The position numbers were made by a program, and so were the translations under genes. From assembly GCA_002633005.1 (NCBI GenBank), contig NMRA01000379.1, forward strand, positions 352,868 through 416,867: DNA of 64,000 nt. Direction: 5' to 3'. The DNA is from Phoronis australis (Eukaryota; Phoronida; Phoronidae). The notes below the pieces were generated by a model, which had not been told where the DNA came from, searched no databases, and saw nothing but the letters and a program-made list of their open reading frames with translations. Of the stretch, positions 12,701 to 21,719 are shown in pieces (position 1 is the first letter of the stretch; each line of letters opens with the position of its first letter).

Positions 12701-15700
12701 TACACTGGTCTTGGCTTCCAAGTGATCACAGCTTCAGGATGGAACTGCGCATACTTCTCTATCTTCAACGAAGTACCGAGTGAACTCTCCCATCACCGCC
12801 AAATACATTTCAGTTCCATCTATAAGTGGAAGTTGCTTGACCAATGCTTAGTGAGAAAGGCAGGTAGCTTTCATTTCAACGACTCCCTATAGAGTTGTTT
12901 CAAGTCTCTTTTCTGTTCAAATCCGTCTATAACAAGTTCCCCTCCTACAATAAAGTGTTATTGTGCCTCGGGGTACAAACCCCTGGAAAACTGCGTCTTA
13001 AGTTGTGGTTATGGTGTCCAAGGTTGCTAAATTATCTTTTGGGAAAAGAATTTTTGTTGCACTTAAATGTTTGAAGAGGAACTTGCACGCAAATTCCTTA
13101 TCTTTGTGATTGCTTGGTGAAATTAGTTAGAAACACAACACATAGCAACAATGTGAATATGAAGTACGTTGAAAATTGCCACAAGCTTTTGAGAATGAGT
13201 TTTATGTCTCGTGTCCAGTAAGTATCGTGACGTAGTTTTGGGGAATAACACTGCATGATGTGGGCTATGTGAGCCTCCAAGGTACATCACTAGTGCAAAG
13301 GTCGTTTTCACATTTACAAGTTGACAGTGAATACAACTTGCACTTTGTTTAACGTAGATGATGTTCAAATAACATTGTCATTTAGTTCTTGTTATACATT
13401 AGCACAGATCGGAGCATGCAAATACATCTTTAAATAGATCGTTTATTGATCATTAATTAATAAGTGTCTTAATTAATAACACCAGGAATTTTTGTGTCTT
13501 AACTTGTATTTTTGTTCATTTCAAATAATGTTTTATCCATAGCAGAAAAAATGCAGTGTTTCTTCTTTTTTACAAGTTCATTTTTGGGAGTCTTATTATC
13601 CCTCAGGGTCCAAACACCCCCATCTTATCCGCTAACTTCAGGAATAATGGTGCCTTAAGTTGTGGATATGGAGTTCAGAGTTACTAAACTATTTTTTGGA
13701 AAAAGAATTCTGTTGCACTTAAAAGTAAAAACAAATTAGTAGGCATCTTAAGAACTCCAGGCATTTTCATGTCTTAAATTGCATCATTTTAATCTGTGTC
13801 TTGATGATTTGAATGAAATAAACTTGAAACGGATGTTGCATTCAAAATCTTAATTAAACGGATTTTTGGGTCCTCTTTTGGATCACCCATGGACCAAACT
13901 CCAGGATTATGCAATTTAAAGACGCCCCTTTCCTTCAATGGTAGGTGATAAAATAGCATTACGAACGCAAATTTTTTACACTCATAAGTGTCAAGTCCTG
14001 CTTGCTCTCCAATTACAGTCTTTAAGTCAGCATCGCTTGTGCTGAAGGAAGTCCTGTGTGAGCTGTTCCTAATAAACTAACACGACTACTCACTACTTCA
14101 AAAACATAACTTAGACGGAGTTTTAGAGCAATGAGAAAAAAGTAGGAAAAAGTAGGAAATACTAAGAATTTCAGAAAAAATAGGAAAAGTAGGAACAGGC
14201 CAAAAAAGTAGGAAAAAGTAGGAAAAGTTGGAACGCTTGAAAGCCTGGCATGAATATTAAGTACATGCACCTTTTAAAAAGAAATTTTTCGATAAAAATA
14301 CGAAGGGCAAACTCCTTGTAGCTATAACAAATGTTGAAATTATCAACAAACGTTTAGTATATAATAACCGCACATATCAACTTTAATAATACCATTGCAT
14401 GTCAAAATCAAAGATCAAATTCCCCGTGGAAATGAAAGTAGAAGATATTTATTGATTCGTTGTAAGTTTACAAGCGCTACATATTATAGTGTGACCATAG
14501 ACTATAGTACATGGACCGCCAGCTCCGTATACTTTCAATGGACGAAATCTCTGCTCTTACAGAAGCTTATTCACTAGCGACATCTGGCCCAGATATCTGA
14601 TGATATTTCCTGCAAGTAAGTTTGCTAATCATGGTCGGCCTCCCGTTCAGTAACGCTAGGACCTCGCTAAAAAGCAAGACTTCACGAGATTACGTGAGAT
14701 ATTGCCGTGAATTTTAAATGAGAGCACGTGACTTTGACTAGGTTTTAGCTAGGTCCTAGCGTAGGTCCTAGCGTCTACTGAACGCACGCCGGCTGTTGTG
14801 TCGTCACAATACACTAACAGGAAACTGAGACAGGTACTTAAGGAGAGTGGCGCCTCCCCTAGGATATTATGCAAGAAAATATCGGAGTTGCAAATCTGTT
14901 GTCCATAATCCATGGTGTGACGTAAAATATTTAATAATTCGTTGCAAGTTTATAAGCGCTACATATCCTAGTGTGACATAAGATATTTATTGATTCGTTG
15001 TAAATTTATAAGCGCTACATATTCTAGTGTGACGTAAAATATTTAAAACCAATTAAACAAGTGATAAGTTGATTTTGACAAAAATTGCATCCATAGACAT
15101 TAAACTCCACATGGTCCACGATGAGGAAAAGGATACGGGAACATGACGTCACCTGAAAATGACGTGTACGAATAATAAAATCAATGAATTGGTGATATAC
15201 AGTCTCCCTGATTTGTTAAAATTGCAGAAGTAGGTTAAAAGTTGCACAGCCTTCCACAGAAGACGTTTTCCCCGCCCTGGGATGGTTCCTATCAACTATG
15301 TCATTATTGGGTAGTGTGGATAGTCAAGTCTTGCTCACCAGACGTACGCGCCAGGCGGTTTTCTAATCGCACGAATACGCCTAGGCTTCTTGAGTTTTAT
15401 ATGATCATGGTTCAGGTCTTCCACACCATTAATTTTGTTATGGACATCTTTCTAAGTGTTAGTTTGGACGTGAGTTCAAGTAGAATTTACCGAGGAAGAC
15501 TAGCAGCTTGGATATTAGAAGGCCTAACACCAGGCGACCTACCCCCAATACTGTGACGTCATCTTAACGTTGTGGAGCCACTCTAATAGAATAATTAAAG
15601 TGCCAAACTTAAAAAAACAATGATAATAAGTAGGCCAGATATACGTAGCTCTTTAAATTACTAAGCACACAAAATTGTTTCCTGTCTATGGACCAGGGGC

Positions 15701-16500
15701 CCGTTCCAACAAAACTGACTTAGTTAGTTAAGACAATTCTTAGATTTCACTAAATTTTAAAATAAAAGTTAATAAATTTGTTTCAAAATCATTGCAAGAA
15801 AGAGATCTTAAGCTTGATTTAAATGTTTGACGTAAGTTTGGTCTTAATTTCGAAGAACTTACCTGATGTGTGCAAGTTTCAAAGATTGGAAGTTAAGACA
15901 AATCTTAGACTTAAGTAAAAAATGAACTTAAGTCAGTTTCTTGGAACGGACCCCTGGTCAATCCCAATCCTTCTGAACTCCCCGAAAGCATAAAATGGGT
16001 GCAACCGTTGACATTGTCGGACAACAGCGATTAATCCAAACACAACATTTTGTAAAAATAATCAAGTGTTAAATTGCGCAAGTGGTTACCTGAATCGGAA
16101 AAATCCAAGACCAGCAAAATTTTCGAAAATTTAAATGTGACTATTCCAATTTGTGGGTCCAAATCGCCTCAAAATAGTGGTACCTCATCATTAAACAGTC
16201 GATGGCTGACTTCATGAAAAATAATTTGTAAAATTCCAAACAAAAGTGCTGATTGATTGTTGCCAAGAAAAGCGACTCACACAAAAGACTTAGAAAGCCT
16301 GAATTGTACTCATGTTTACACAGCACTGACTCACAACAAAGCACACTGGCGAGGTTGTAACAGAAACGATGACACAGTCACACTAGGCTTACGACTTCTA
16401 AAAATGATTTCAACGAAGTAGCAGACAGAAGTCTTACCCATACGTGGGTGTCCAGGCGGTTACGACATTTCTTAAAATTACAGGAAAGTTCGTTGTCCAT
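557..16500 (-). CDS. CCNB1IP1: CCNB1IP1/HEI10, meiotic crossover RING protein (8 exons, complete)
   Basis: Joining eight exons with GT-AG borders and matching phases gives about 216 residues: 16500-16438, 15152-15137, 10667-10608, 9957-9887, 8479-8405, 7560-7446, 5861-5770 and 715-557. The N-terminus is a RING finger with ligands C7, C12, C25, H27, C30, C44 and C47. It is followed by KFDIVRAEISPSEQYKS, MVLAGQKPE..., SRALAFWNYQVHQ, a coiled coil (about residues 96-164) ending RQYQKLQ, and SMYEALRRK. This order is diagnostic of CCNB1IP1/HEI10, a Zip3-family SUMO/ubiquitin E3 that coarsens at crossover sites in meiotic prophase; that function is family knowledge. The start is the first ATG after an in-frame TAA. 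The tail after SMYEALR is about 50 residues, shorter than in the roughly 277-residue vertebrate protein. The introns are rich in transposons, and the last two span about 5 and 1.6 kb. No frame break was seen. Confidence 0.94.
716..2552. other. Intron sequence, no gene seen
   Basis: Lies inside the last CCNB1IP1 intron. The only structure noted is a 15-bp tandem duplicate near 1531-1557 (gtcgaagtaccttag twice). The short ORFs have no recognisable content. Confidence 0.5.
2553..3493. repeat. Direct duplication, copy A (about 941 bp)
   Basis: Copy A is repeated with a few percent divergence as 3495-5010 (copy B), which differs by a 578-bp insertion. Both start tacactcttgcgacag and end in a G-run after gcgcgagcccgg. 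A single N at 3494 separates them. The origin may be a true tandem duplication or two haplotypes placed in series. Confidence 0.93.
4013..4585 (-). mobile_element. Solo LTR (573 bp), retrotransposon, minus orientation
   Basis: Absent from copy A, so the insertion borders are exact. The ends TGTCA...TGACA form a 5-bp inverted repeat and a TG/CA terminus, flanked by a 5-bp target duplication ttctg (4008-4012 and 4586-4590). On the minus strand a TATAAATA box (4250-4243) lies mid-element, with U3 between 4585 and the TATA box and R/U5 below it. U3 contains a roughly 57-bp tandem duplication (about 4386-4500) and several heat-shock elements. No internal coding region remains. The superfamily is not determined; Ty3/gypsy or BEL/Pao would fit a 5-bp duplication. 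Confidence 0.9.
4264..4464 (-). promoter_or_regulatory. Cluster of heat-shock elements in the LTR U3
   Basis: Three perfect three-unit HSF sites with alternating GAA/TTC at 5-bp steps: 4298-4310 (GAActTTCtgGAA), 4388-4400 and 4452-4464 (TTCtaGAAagTTC, duplicated). Two imperfect ones are at 4264-4276 and 4348-4360. All lie 14-220 bp upstream of the minus-strand TATA box. Heat- or stress-inducible transcription is inferred. Confidence 0.8.
5011..5769. other. Intron sequence, short coding-like ORF at 5013-5168 only
   Basis: A plus-strand ORF, Ser/Lys-rich (...STSEKQKLQKSRKRDKSPLK), ends at 5168. It begins right at the duplication edge and is not recognised. 5690-5770 is an imperfect 40-bp tandem repeat (gttagtctagaggg...). 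Confidence 0.4.
5770..5861 (-). CDS. CCNB1IP1: CCNB1IP1 exon 7 (coiled coil)
   Basis: 92 nt encoding a Lys/Glu-rich coiled coil that ends EKGRQYQKLQ, the most recognisable HEI10 signature. The acceptor is acatttag and the donor gtaaat. A 40-bp tandem duplication (5690-5770) spans the donor, so a decayed second donor-like copy lies just downstream. Confidence 0.92.
5862..7206. other. Intron sequence with a strong hairpin
   Basis: No gene is recognised. 6601-6646 folds into an imperfect 16-bp stem with a 12-base loop (ccaagcctcaagatggc against gccattcgaggcttgg). Confidence 0.4.
7207..7363. mobile_element. MITE, CAG...CTG termini (157 bp)
   Basis: The ends cagtggcggatttag and ggatccgcccctg are inverted repeats. 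The interior has G-run and C-run blocks, and atttg flanks both sides (7202-7206 and 7364-7368). A second copy is at 51030-51191 and a related terminus at 19683. The termini are hAT-like, but the superfamily is inferred. Confidence 0.8.
7446..7560 (-). CDS. CCNB1IP1: CCNB1IP1 exon 6 (start of coiled coil)
   Basis: 115 nt encoding VHQKTVYYEHSSNKFKERI... and a charged helix. The acceptor is ttctctag. The donor gtatcc, in phase 1, is the same hexamer used by the microexon. The split codon A|GT joins correctly to exon 7. Confidence 0.9.
7564..8404. other. Intron sequence, no gene or repeat recognised
   Basis: Lies between CCNB1IP1 exons 5 and 6. An 18-bp tandem repeat (aacagtactttt) sits at 8331-8368. 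The plus-strand ORFs at 7774-8253 show no domain. Confidence 0.4.
8405..8479 (-). CDS. CCNB1IP1: CCNB1IP1 exon 5
   Basis: 75 nt, phase 0 to 0, encoding MVLAGQKPENIMEICSRAL then AFWNYQ. The acceptor is tcacgcag. The donor gtttgg is a weak match to consensus. Confidence 0.93.
8777..8916. mobile_element. GTTCAG MITE, copy 1 (140 bp)
   Basis: Inverted termini CGTTCAG...CTAGAACC and GGACCTAG...CTGAACG. Closely related to 14644-14784 and 61754-61851. Non-autonomous, intronic. Confidence 0.8.
9887..9957 (-). CDS. CCNB1IP1: CCNB1IP1 exon 4
   Basis: 71 nt with acceptor ttttag and donor gtaagt. It encodes the rest of C47 and NTSLPGKFDIVRAEISPSEQ..., the conserved stretch just after the RING in HEI10 proteins. 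Confidence 0.93.
10608..10667 (-). CDS. CCNB1IP1: CCNB1IP1 exon 3
   Basis: 60 nt with acceptor ctgacag and donor gtgagt. It encodes (H)IFCDEDG...FTCPA plus the first base of the last RING Cys, which the next exon completes (T|GT). Confidence 0.92.
11932..12213 (-). CDS. Acidic ORF inside the 3.5-kb transposon
   Basis: A 93-codon open frame with an Asp-rich centre (GDAKRDDDMDSDEDM) and no recognised domain. It is probably the C-terminal part of the transposon protein, since it follows the EEADTR remnant on the same strand. Confidence 0.4.
   Translation of the reverse strand: MNLLLNYGGSAHLQILDKTLASFGSVENRRPPALIPEVQVETKPDGNDGDAKRDDDMDSDEDMILYQEKLNHLMKRVTMITTLMFAVKLQQSE
12590..12840 (-). pseudogene. 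Decayed transposon protein of the EEADTR...H family
   Basis: Minus-strand frames read LIDGTEMYLAVMGEF, then HLEAKTSVIIHIIEAD and DDIIIRVSDNDILVLLLHH. They resemble the (E)EADTR..LH ... SxDTDVLVL motif pair found in an uncharacterised transposon-encoded protein family common in marine invertebrates. A better copy lies at 38259-40840. Stops break the frame. Confidence 0.6.
14447..15035 (+). repeat. 57-bp repeat, three copies (one displaced)
   Basis: The unit 'atttattgattcgttgtaa...agcgctacatat..tagtgtgac' occurs at about 14447-14498, 14921-14973 and 14974-15032. The last two are in tandem. The first is about 480 bp away, with a GTTCAG MITE between. Confidence 0.8.
14644..14784. mobile_element. 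GTTCAG MITE, copy 2 (141 bp)
   Basis: Inverted termini CGTTCAGTAACGCTAGGACC and GGTCCTAGCGTCTACTGAACG. It is the best preserved of three copies in the window. Confidence 0.85.
15137..15152 (-). CDS. CCNB1IP1: CCNB1IP1 exon 2, 16-nt microexon of the RING finger
   Basis: Only 16 nt long: acceptor cattttcag, exon GTGACGTCATGTTCCC, donor gtatcc. It encodes VTSCS plus the first base of a His, completed by AC at the start of exon 3 (VTSCS-H-IFC). It supplies zinc ligand C25 and the first base of H27. Without it the RING lacks two ligands, and the exon 1/exon 3 phases (0 and 1) do not fit. Confidence 0.85.
15694..15956. mobile_element. MITE with long inverted ends (263 bp)
   Basis: Ends CAGGGGCCCGTTCCAA and TTGGAACGGACCCCTG extend into inner inverted segments (aactgactta/taagtcagtt). 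AT-rich interior without coding capacity. It sits in the intron between CCNB1IP1 exons 1 and 2. Confidence 0.85.
16438..16500 (-). CDS. CCNB1IP1: CCNB1IP1 exon 1
   Basis: Encodes the start ATG and the first RING cysteine pair (CNFKKC), ending ...THVW with donor gtaaga in phase 0. An in-frame TAA lies nine bases upstream of the ATG. The bases directly before the ATG read ttcag, so an upstream 5' UTR exon is possible. Confidence 0.9.
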
Positions 16501-17413
16501 CTGAATTTAAAGAGAAAGGAAATACAAGCAACTTTCACTAAATTCCGTGTAGCAGACGAGTATTTGAAATCAGACGAAGAGACACCTGGTGGATTTTCAA
16601 GAGAGCGAGACAACGGAGATTTTCGTAGACAAACCAAACGGAACACAACAGATTTGGATATTGTTACAGCAAGTTAACACAGATTACCCTCTGCAATGAA
16701 ATTTATATACCAGGCCACATGCCCATGTCAATATCTCCTGCTACACGGACACGTCATCAAAAATTCCAAAACTTAAAACTGTATTACCCATAGACATCAT
16801 ACTATAGTATTAAGACGTCTATGGTATTACCATTATTAAGCGTTGTTATGGCGTTATTAAACTTATTATGAGGAACAAGATGTTTTTTAGAAAAAATATC
16901 ACTCGAGTACGAACCTATTTCTCCCTCACTTTTCTGTAATATAACTACCTCTTGCCGTCTGGTAGAAACCTTAAGTTCCGTCATTTTCATGGCCTTGGAA
17001 CTGTTTGATGACGTCATAAGTCAACACTAATGACAATAAAAATGTATCATATTCATTACACCATATCTTATATGTCAATTGTCATATAGTGTTTGATTTT
17101 ACTTTATTTCTGTTTTTGTTGACAAAGGAAGTTATTACATCCGAAAATTTCAAATTTCAGTTGATCCATTCTTGTTGTTTTATTTACCGGTTTATAATAA
17201 AAATATAACAATGTTAGTTGTCTGCTCTGTCAAAATGTCTTATAAATTCAGTGATGTCAGTTTGCCAAGTTTGGTGTTGTAAGGAGACGGACAAAAGAAA
17301 CTGTTTTTGGAAGTTTAATTGTTTCGCCGCGTACAGAGTTTTTTTAAAAACCATCTCGTTCCTCAAAAAACGTTTAATAACGCCAGAACCATTCAATAAC
17401 CTCTATTTATAGA
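16501..17413. other. Upstream flank of CCNB1IP1, no gene recognised
   Basis: Would contain the CCNB1IP1 5' UTR and promoter (minus strand). No clear TATA box or initiator could be assigned. Confidence 0.4.
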
Positions 17414-18240
17414 ATGTGGAATCGTATTATTAATTTCGAGGATGATAGACTAACATACCGAATATTTTGGTGGCACTACACTACTACTACTAATAATTGG
17501 TCGTCTGAAGTCTTGAGCATTTTTGAAGAATTAGGGATTTCGGATTGTTTTCATGACTTACGTTCAGTTAATCTGTCTCACTGTAAGAATATTTTGCATG
17601 ATTTAGCATGTAATAGGTGGTTATTTGAAAGCCGTTCGAAACCAAAGTTAAGAACCTATGTTTTGATGAAGAATGCCTTTGAAGTTGAGCCTTATGTGCA
17701 TTTAGACTTAACTCGGCTTAGTAGGTCAATTCTTGCTCAAATTAGAACCGGAACCCTACAGCTATTGGTTGAGGTTGGGCGTTTTCATTGTCTAGATTCT
17801 GATGACAGAATTTGCTGTCTTTGTCACACTGGTCAGGTCAAAACTGAACTACATTTTCTGTTTGAGTGTCCGTTTTTCTTAGATGCCAGAAACACCTTTC
17901 ATTGTCAAGTTGAGATTAAATATCCACGATTCCGTGCAGAAAGCTGTGAAAGCAAATTAATTACAATCATGCAAAAAGATGTTATTAGAAAAACTTCAGT
18001 TTTCATCAAAAACATTGTTGAAGTAAGGAAAAATTATATTTATTTATGATCACTTTGATTTCGGCCTTCTCTTTCTGGTCCTCTTGCAATGCGCGTACAC
18101 TTGTCTTTTCTTTTTTGTATCATGTATCTAAAGTGACTTATAAGCCCCGTGGAGGGCTGGGTGTTCCTAGTTTTTGTAACGTATTCATTGTTTCATTTGA
18201 ACACATGTCACTATAATAAAAAATTACTTACTTATTACTT
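17414..18240 (+). mobile_element. LINE 3' end, 5'-truncated non-LTR retrotransposon
   Basis: A 211-codon open frame (17414-18049) has the layout of LINE C-terminal regions: NNWSSEVLSIFEELG, then RTGTLQLLVEVGRFH, then a zinc-ribbon-like CCLC...H-FLFEC cluster. A roughly 190-bp 3' UTR follows, with 'ccccgtggagggctgggtgttcc' and a tail of ttac/actta repeats. The reverse transcriptase is missing. The frame is intact over the whole piece, so the copy is fairly young. The clade is not fixed. Confidence 0.85.
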
Positions 18241-18296
18241 ACTTACTTATAGAACGTGACGAAAGGGGAACCTCTCCGGTGACTTAAGCTCTCCCA

Positions 18297-19285
18297 TTAG
18301 TTCCGGCCACAAGCCAACAAACTTAGCAGAGGCAAATTCGCAACCTACTGTACGAATGCTGGCCATACACTTGTTCAAACAGTGGACGTTGTCAAGAGCA
18401 TATTAGATTCACAGATATCCCAAATAAAAACGACGCGTTAGTACATTTCAGTATTTATTTAACAAGCATTTTCCTCAGAGCCCCACAGTTTCATCAAGGA
18501 TTATGAGTTGACATAGAAATTTGAATTTTGAATCTTCTTACTGCGTGCAGTTGCTCTATTCTAAAATCTGCTCTGATTGACGGAATGCCACTTCTTCTTC
18601 ACTTGACCCAATCGTGACCTTTGAAAACACTCACTTAGCAGACCTTCCCGCGGTTAGAGAATTGTAGGATGTACGACTCATTCGTCGTCTGTTGGCTGAA
18701 AATGTTGGTGTGTGTTTTTTGGTTTCATTGGTTGGTTTCATGCTACTTTGGTGGCGGTGTCCCATAGCCCACAAATCTATAGCCGTTAAAAGATTAGTGC
18801 AAGAGTGAAGTTGTAATTAAACGGGAATTTCGGGAAAGTTTTGCATGCCTGGAAAACCCAAAAATATGTGTGGTTGGCATGCGTGCACCCAGCCTAACAA
18901 ATGGGGTGGGGGCTCGGATTTTTGAGAATTTAGACCTTTTACTAAAAAAAACGTTGAAAAATTAGTGCAAGAGGGAAGTTGTAATTAAACAATAAACTCA
19001 AAAAAGTTTCGCATGCTTGGGAACTGCAAAAAATATGTGTGGTTGGCACTCACGGCAGTGCACCTGACGAAATTGAAAAAACTACGGTGGCGTGTTGAGA
19101 CCTTTAGTTCCGGTCACAAGCCAACAAACTTGGCAAAGGCAAATTGGAAAATTACTGTATGAATGCAGGCAATGCACTTGTTCAGACAGTGGGCGTTGTA
19201 GAGAGCATATTAGATTCACAGATATCCCAAATAAAAACTACGCGTTGGTACAATTAATTATTTAACTGACAAGCATTTTCAAATG
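18297..19285 (+). repeat. Interleaved direct duplications, order A-B-B-A
   Basis: Block A (tagttccggccacaagcc ... caagcatttt) is at 18297-18475 and 19103-19285. Block B (gattagtgcaagagtgaag ... atatgtgtggttggca) is at 18790-18885 and 18955-19055. All are direct and diverged by several percent. No coding capacity. Confidence 0.85.
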
Positions 19286-19682
19286 ACATCAATTTCAAAA
19301 GCTATGCACATATTTACAATGAGAGATGAGAATTCCCGAGGCAGCACAACGTTCGGTAAATTTCATTTCTAGTCTCCACGGCTCGAGTCACGCAAAATTC
19401 TCTTATCAGCGAACTGGCGCTGGACAACATCATACACTGAGTTGATGGAATTCAGGGCATTCAATCTGGCAAGTTACGCAGCCACGCTGCAACTCGGCGT
19501 CACGGACAATGTGATTTCATCGATGGAGAAACTGCGCTCCACTACGGCTCCATGCACGTGGCAATCCAAAGACGCCACTGAGTCAGTTTGGGTACTTTCG
19601 AGGATGGAACGCTGAAATAAAGGGTGATGGACATACGTTACACACAAATGGTGCGGAAACAGCACTGTGTGCATTTCATGTG

Positions 19683-20229
19683 CAGTGGCGGATCTAGGAT
19701 ATCACAAGGGGGGGGCAACATTTTGTCCGGCTGTAAACATTTGCGCAAACTGAACCACGATTGTAGATGCGCATAGCACCGAATGGGGGGAGGTCGGGNN
19801 NNNNNNNNNNNNNNNNNNNNNNNNNNNNNNNNNNNNNNNNNNNNNNNNNNNNNNNNNNNNNNNNNNNNNNNNNNNNNNNNNNNNNNNNNNNNNNNNNNNN
19901 NNNNNNNNNNNNNNNNNNNNNNNNNNNNNNNNNNNNNNNNNNNNNNNNNNNNNNNNNNNNNNNNNNNNNNNNNNNNNNNNNNNNNNNNNNNNNNNNNNNN
20001 NNNNNNNNNNNNNNNNNNNNNNNNNNNNNNNNNNNNNNNNNNNNNNNNNNNNNNNNNNNNNNNNNNNNNNNNNNNNNNNNNNNNNNNNNNNNNNNNNNNN
20101 NNNNNNNNNNNNNNNNNNNNNNNNNNNNNNNNNNNNNNNNNNNNNNNNNNNNNNNNNNNNNNNNNNNNNNNNNNNNNNNNNNNNNNNNNNNNNNNNNNNN
20201 NNNNNNNNNNNNNNNNNNNNNNNNNNNNN
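19683..20229. mobile_element. MITE-like terminus running into an assembly gap
   Basis: Starts cagtggcggatctagg, like the 7207 element, followed by a G-run. The sequence is unresolved from 19799 to 20229 (431 N). The ORFs that cross this gap are not real. Confidence 0.55.
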
Positions 20230-20587
20230 CAAGCCATTGTAGCCCCCTAATTGAAGACAATGGAGTGGGCCAGGTTTGAGTGCAACCCTTTGGGAAGTGA
20301 GTGCCACGAATGGTATTCAGCCGCTGATTGAAGTTGTTGCTTGAAGTCCAGAAATTTGGCCTATGTTTTGCTCTAAGCACCATTTTTGGAGCACATGCCT
20401 CTTGACTGGGAATGCTTTTGCACGCATACAGGCAAGCTTCAGAAAAATGAAAATTGGCAAACATATGGTTGCCAATGACACAGTTTAAACCACATTTCTT
20501 GAATCTAGAGTGCACAAACATTTGGAAATCATGTCTCTTCTGTGGTACCGGGGCAGTCCGGAATTTGTGATTCTATATTGAAAAAGG

Positions 20588-20949
20588 TCAAAATCGCAGT
20601 TTTGGACAACTTTTAGCATTTTGAACCTTTTTTCCAGTGCACGTGGCAAGGCAAAAGACATCATGATAGCTTAGTTGAATAGTTACATAATCATGCCTGT
20701 TTTCATTTTTCTGAAGACAGTGAAAGCGAGAGGGTTCTTGTTGATCCTGACCGGCGATAACGTCGAGATCAGACCCTCTTTCAGTCACGGAAAGTCCATT
20801 AGCAAAGCTCATGAGCTCAGACACACTTTTCATCTCAATTACACAAAGGAGAGGCTCTGTACAAATCTCTGCATCTATTTCGTCTGCTTTACGGAACTTG
20901 TAAACTATATCATCCATTTTGGCGCTGAACTGAAAAAATCATAAAAATT
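20588..20949 (-). CDS. Candidate exon, unrecognised gene
   Basis: Acceptor gattttttcag at about 20949, then FSAKMDDIVYKFRKADEID... for roughly 120 codons to 20588. It joins in phase 0 to the exon ending at 21145 (TLQLYQ|FSAK). No family is recognised. The sequence is mixed acidic/hydrophobic with no membrane segment. Confidence 0.5.
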
Positions 20950-21144
20950 ATAAAAAATAACTCAAGGGAACAATGCGTCGATAGCAATACCCACTAGGCG
21001 AGTCGCACTTTAGGTGTTTGTAACACTCGCTCACCGACATTTCGCTCCACAGTTATCAAGACAACAATTATCTATCCGCGCGCGCGTATGTGTGTCGTAC
21101 CTAAATATCCACGCAGCACAAGACGTGCTCATATAAATGACTTA

Positions 21145-21573
21145 CCTGGTACAATTGCAGCGTCAGATCCTGAATCCGGACGTCGTTATGACCAACTTTG
21201 TACTTGAAGGCCTCCACGCCACTTTGTTTTGGCTCTTTTGAGACGACCAATTGTTAGATTGGAGTATGCGTAGCTGCTCAAGTTTGGCTTGCTCCTTCTG
21301 CAACAAAGAGGTTGTCTTGAAATGCTGCACTCCGTTTGTAATTCACTCAGTAACAGACAATTTCAGGATGACATAATTTTCAAATCAGAGAATAGAAATA
21401 ATACTTCTAAAAGAAAAGACAGGGCATTGCCTCTGTACTTAAAGTTACGTTGGTTTATGAGTGCAAGACTCTTCGTTTGTAAGGTAAGTAGATGTTCTAC
21501 CTTTTTCATTTTTGACAATTCTTCAGTGGTAGCTCCCAACTTCCTCTCCGTTTTCAGTGTATCTCTGACGACG
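21145..21573 (-). CDS. Candidate coiled-coil exons, unrecognised gene
   Basis: 21573-21501 reads VVRDTLKTERKLGATTEELS.. with donor AAAAAG|gtagaa. 21325-21215 reads LLQKEQAKLEQLRIL. 21240-21145 reads KQSGVEAFKYKVGHNDVRIQ.. and ends at donor CAG|gtaagt. All are minus strand and heptad-like. The middle piece changes frame near 21235, so either a short intron was missed or there is an indel. The order and phases suggest a host coiled-coil gene with its next exon at 20949. The alternative is an old transposon remnant. Confidence 0.45.
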
Positions 21574-21719
21574 CTGGAAAGTGAAGCTGACAAAGTACTT
21601 TATCATCAAGTTTAATATCGTTTCGTTAATAAACTGTGTAGTGAAACGTTGAACGTTTACTAAAGGGAGCAACCATTCAAGAAAATTAACTAACAGATGA
21701 ATCACCAGAACCGGCAGAC

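Larger units (their letters stand above)
10759..14247 (-). mobile_element. 3.5-kb DNA transposon with CAGGCTTTCAAGC termini
   Basis: Inverted ends CAGGCTTTCAAGC and GCTTGAAAGCCTG with GCATG on both sides (10754-10758 and 14248-14252). Just inside each end is an array of gtaggaaaaa motifs (10787-10870 and 14137-14230, same strand sense). Next come related subterminal blocks in inverted orientation (about 11250-11640 against 12960-13760) with 'taactctagacaccatatccacaacttaag'-type units. The minus strand keeps remnants of a transposon protein (12590-12840) and an acidic ORF (12213-11932). It lies in the CCNB1IP1 intron between exons 2 and 3, 92 bp from exon 3. A 1.3-kb relative is at 52941-54285. 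Confidence 0.82.

Noticed and set aside
16434-16677. Two ORFs of 70-77 codons on opposite strands
   Set aside because: Both are shadows of CCNB1IP1 exon 1 in other frames.
19638-20521. Long ORFs across the N gap
   Set aside because: They are open only because N codons contain no stops; the flanks have no coding signal.
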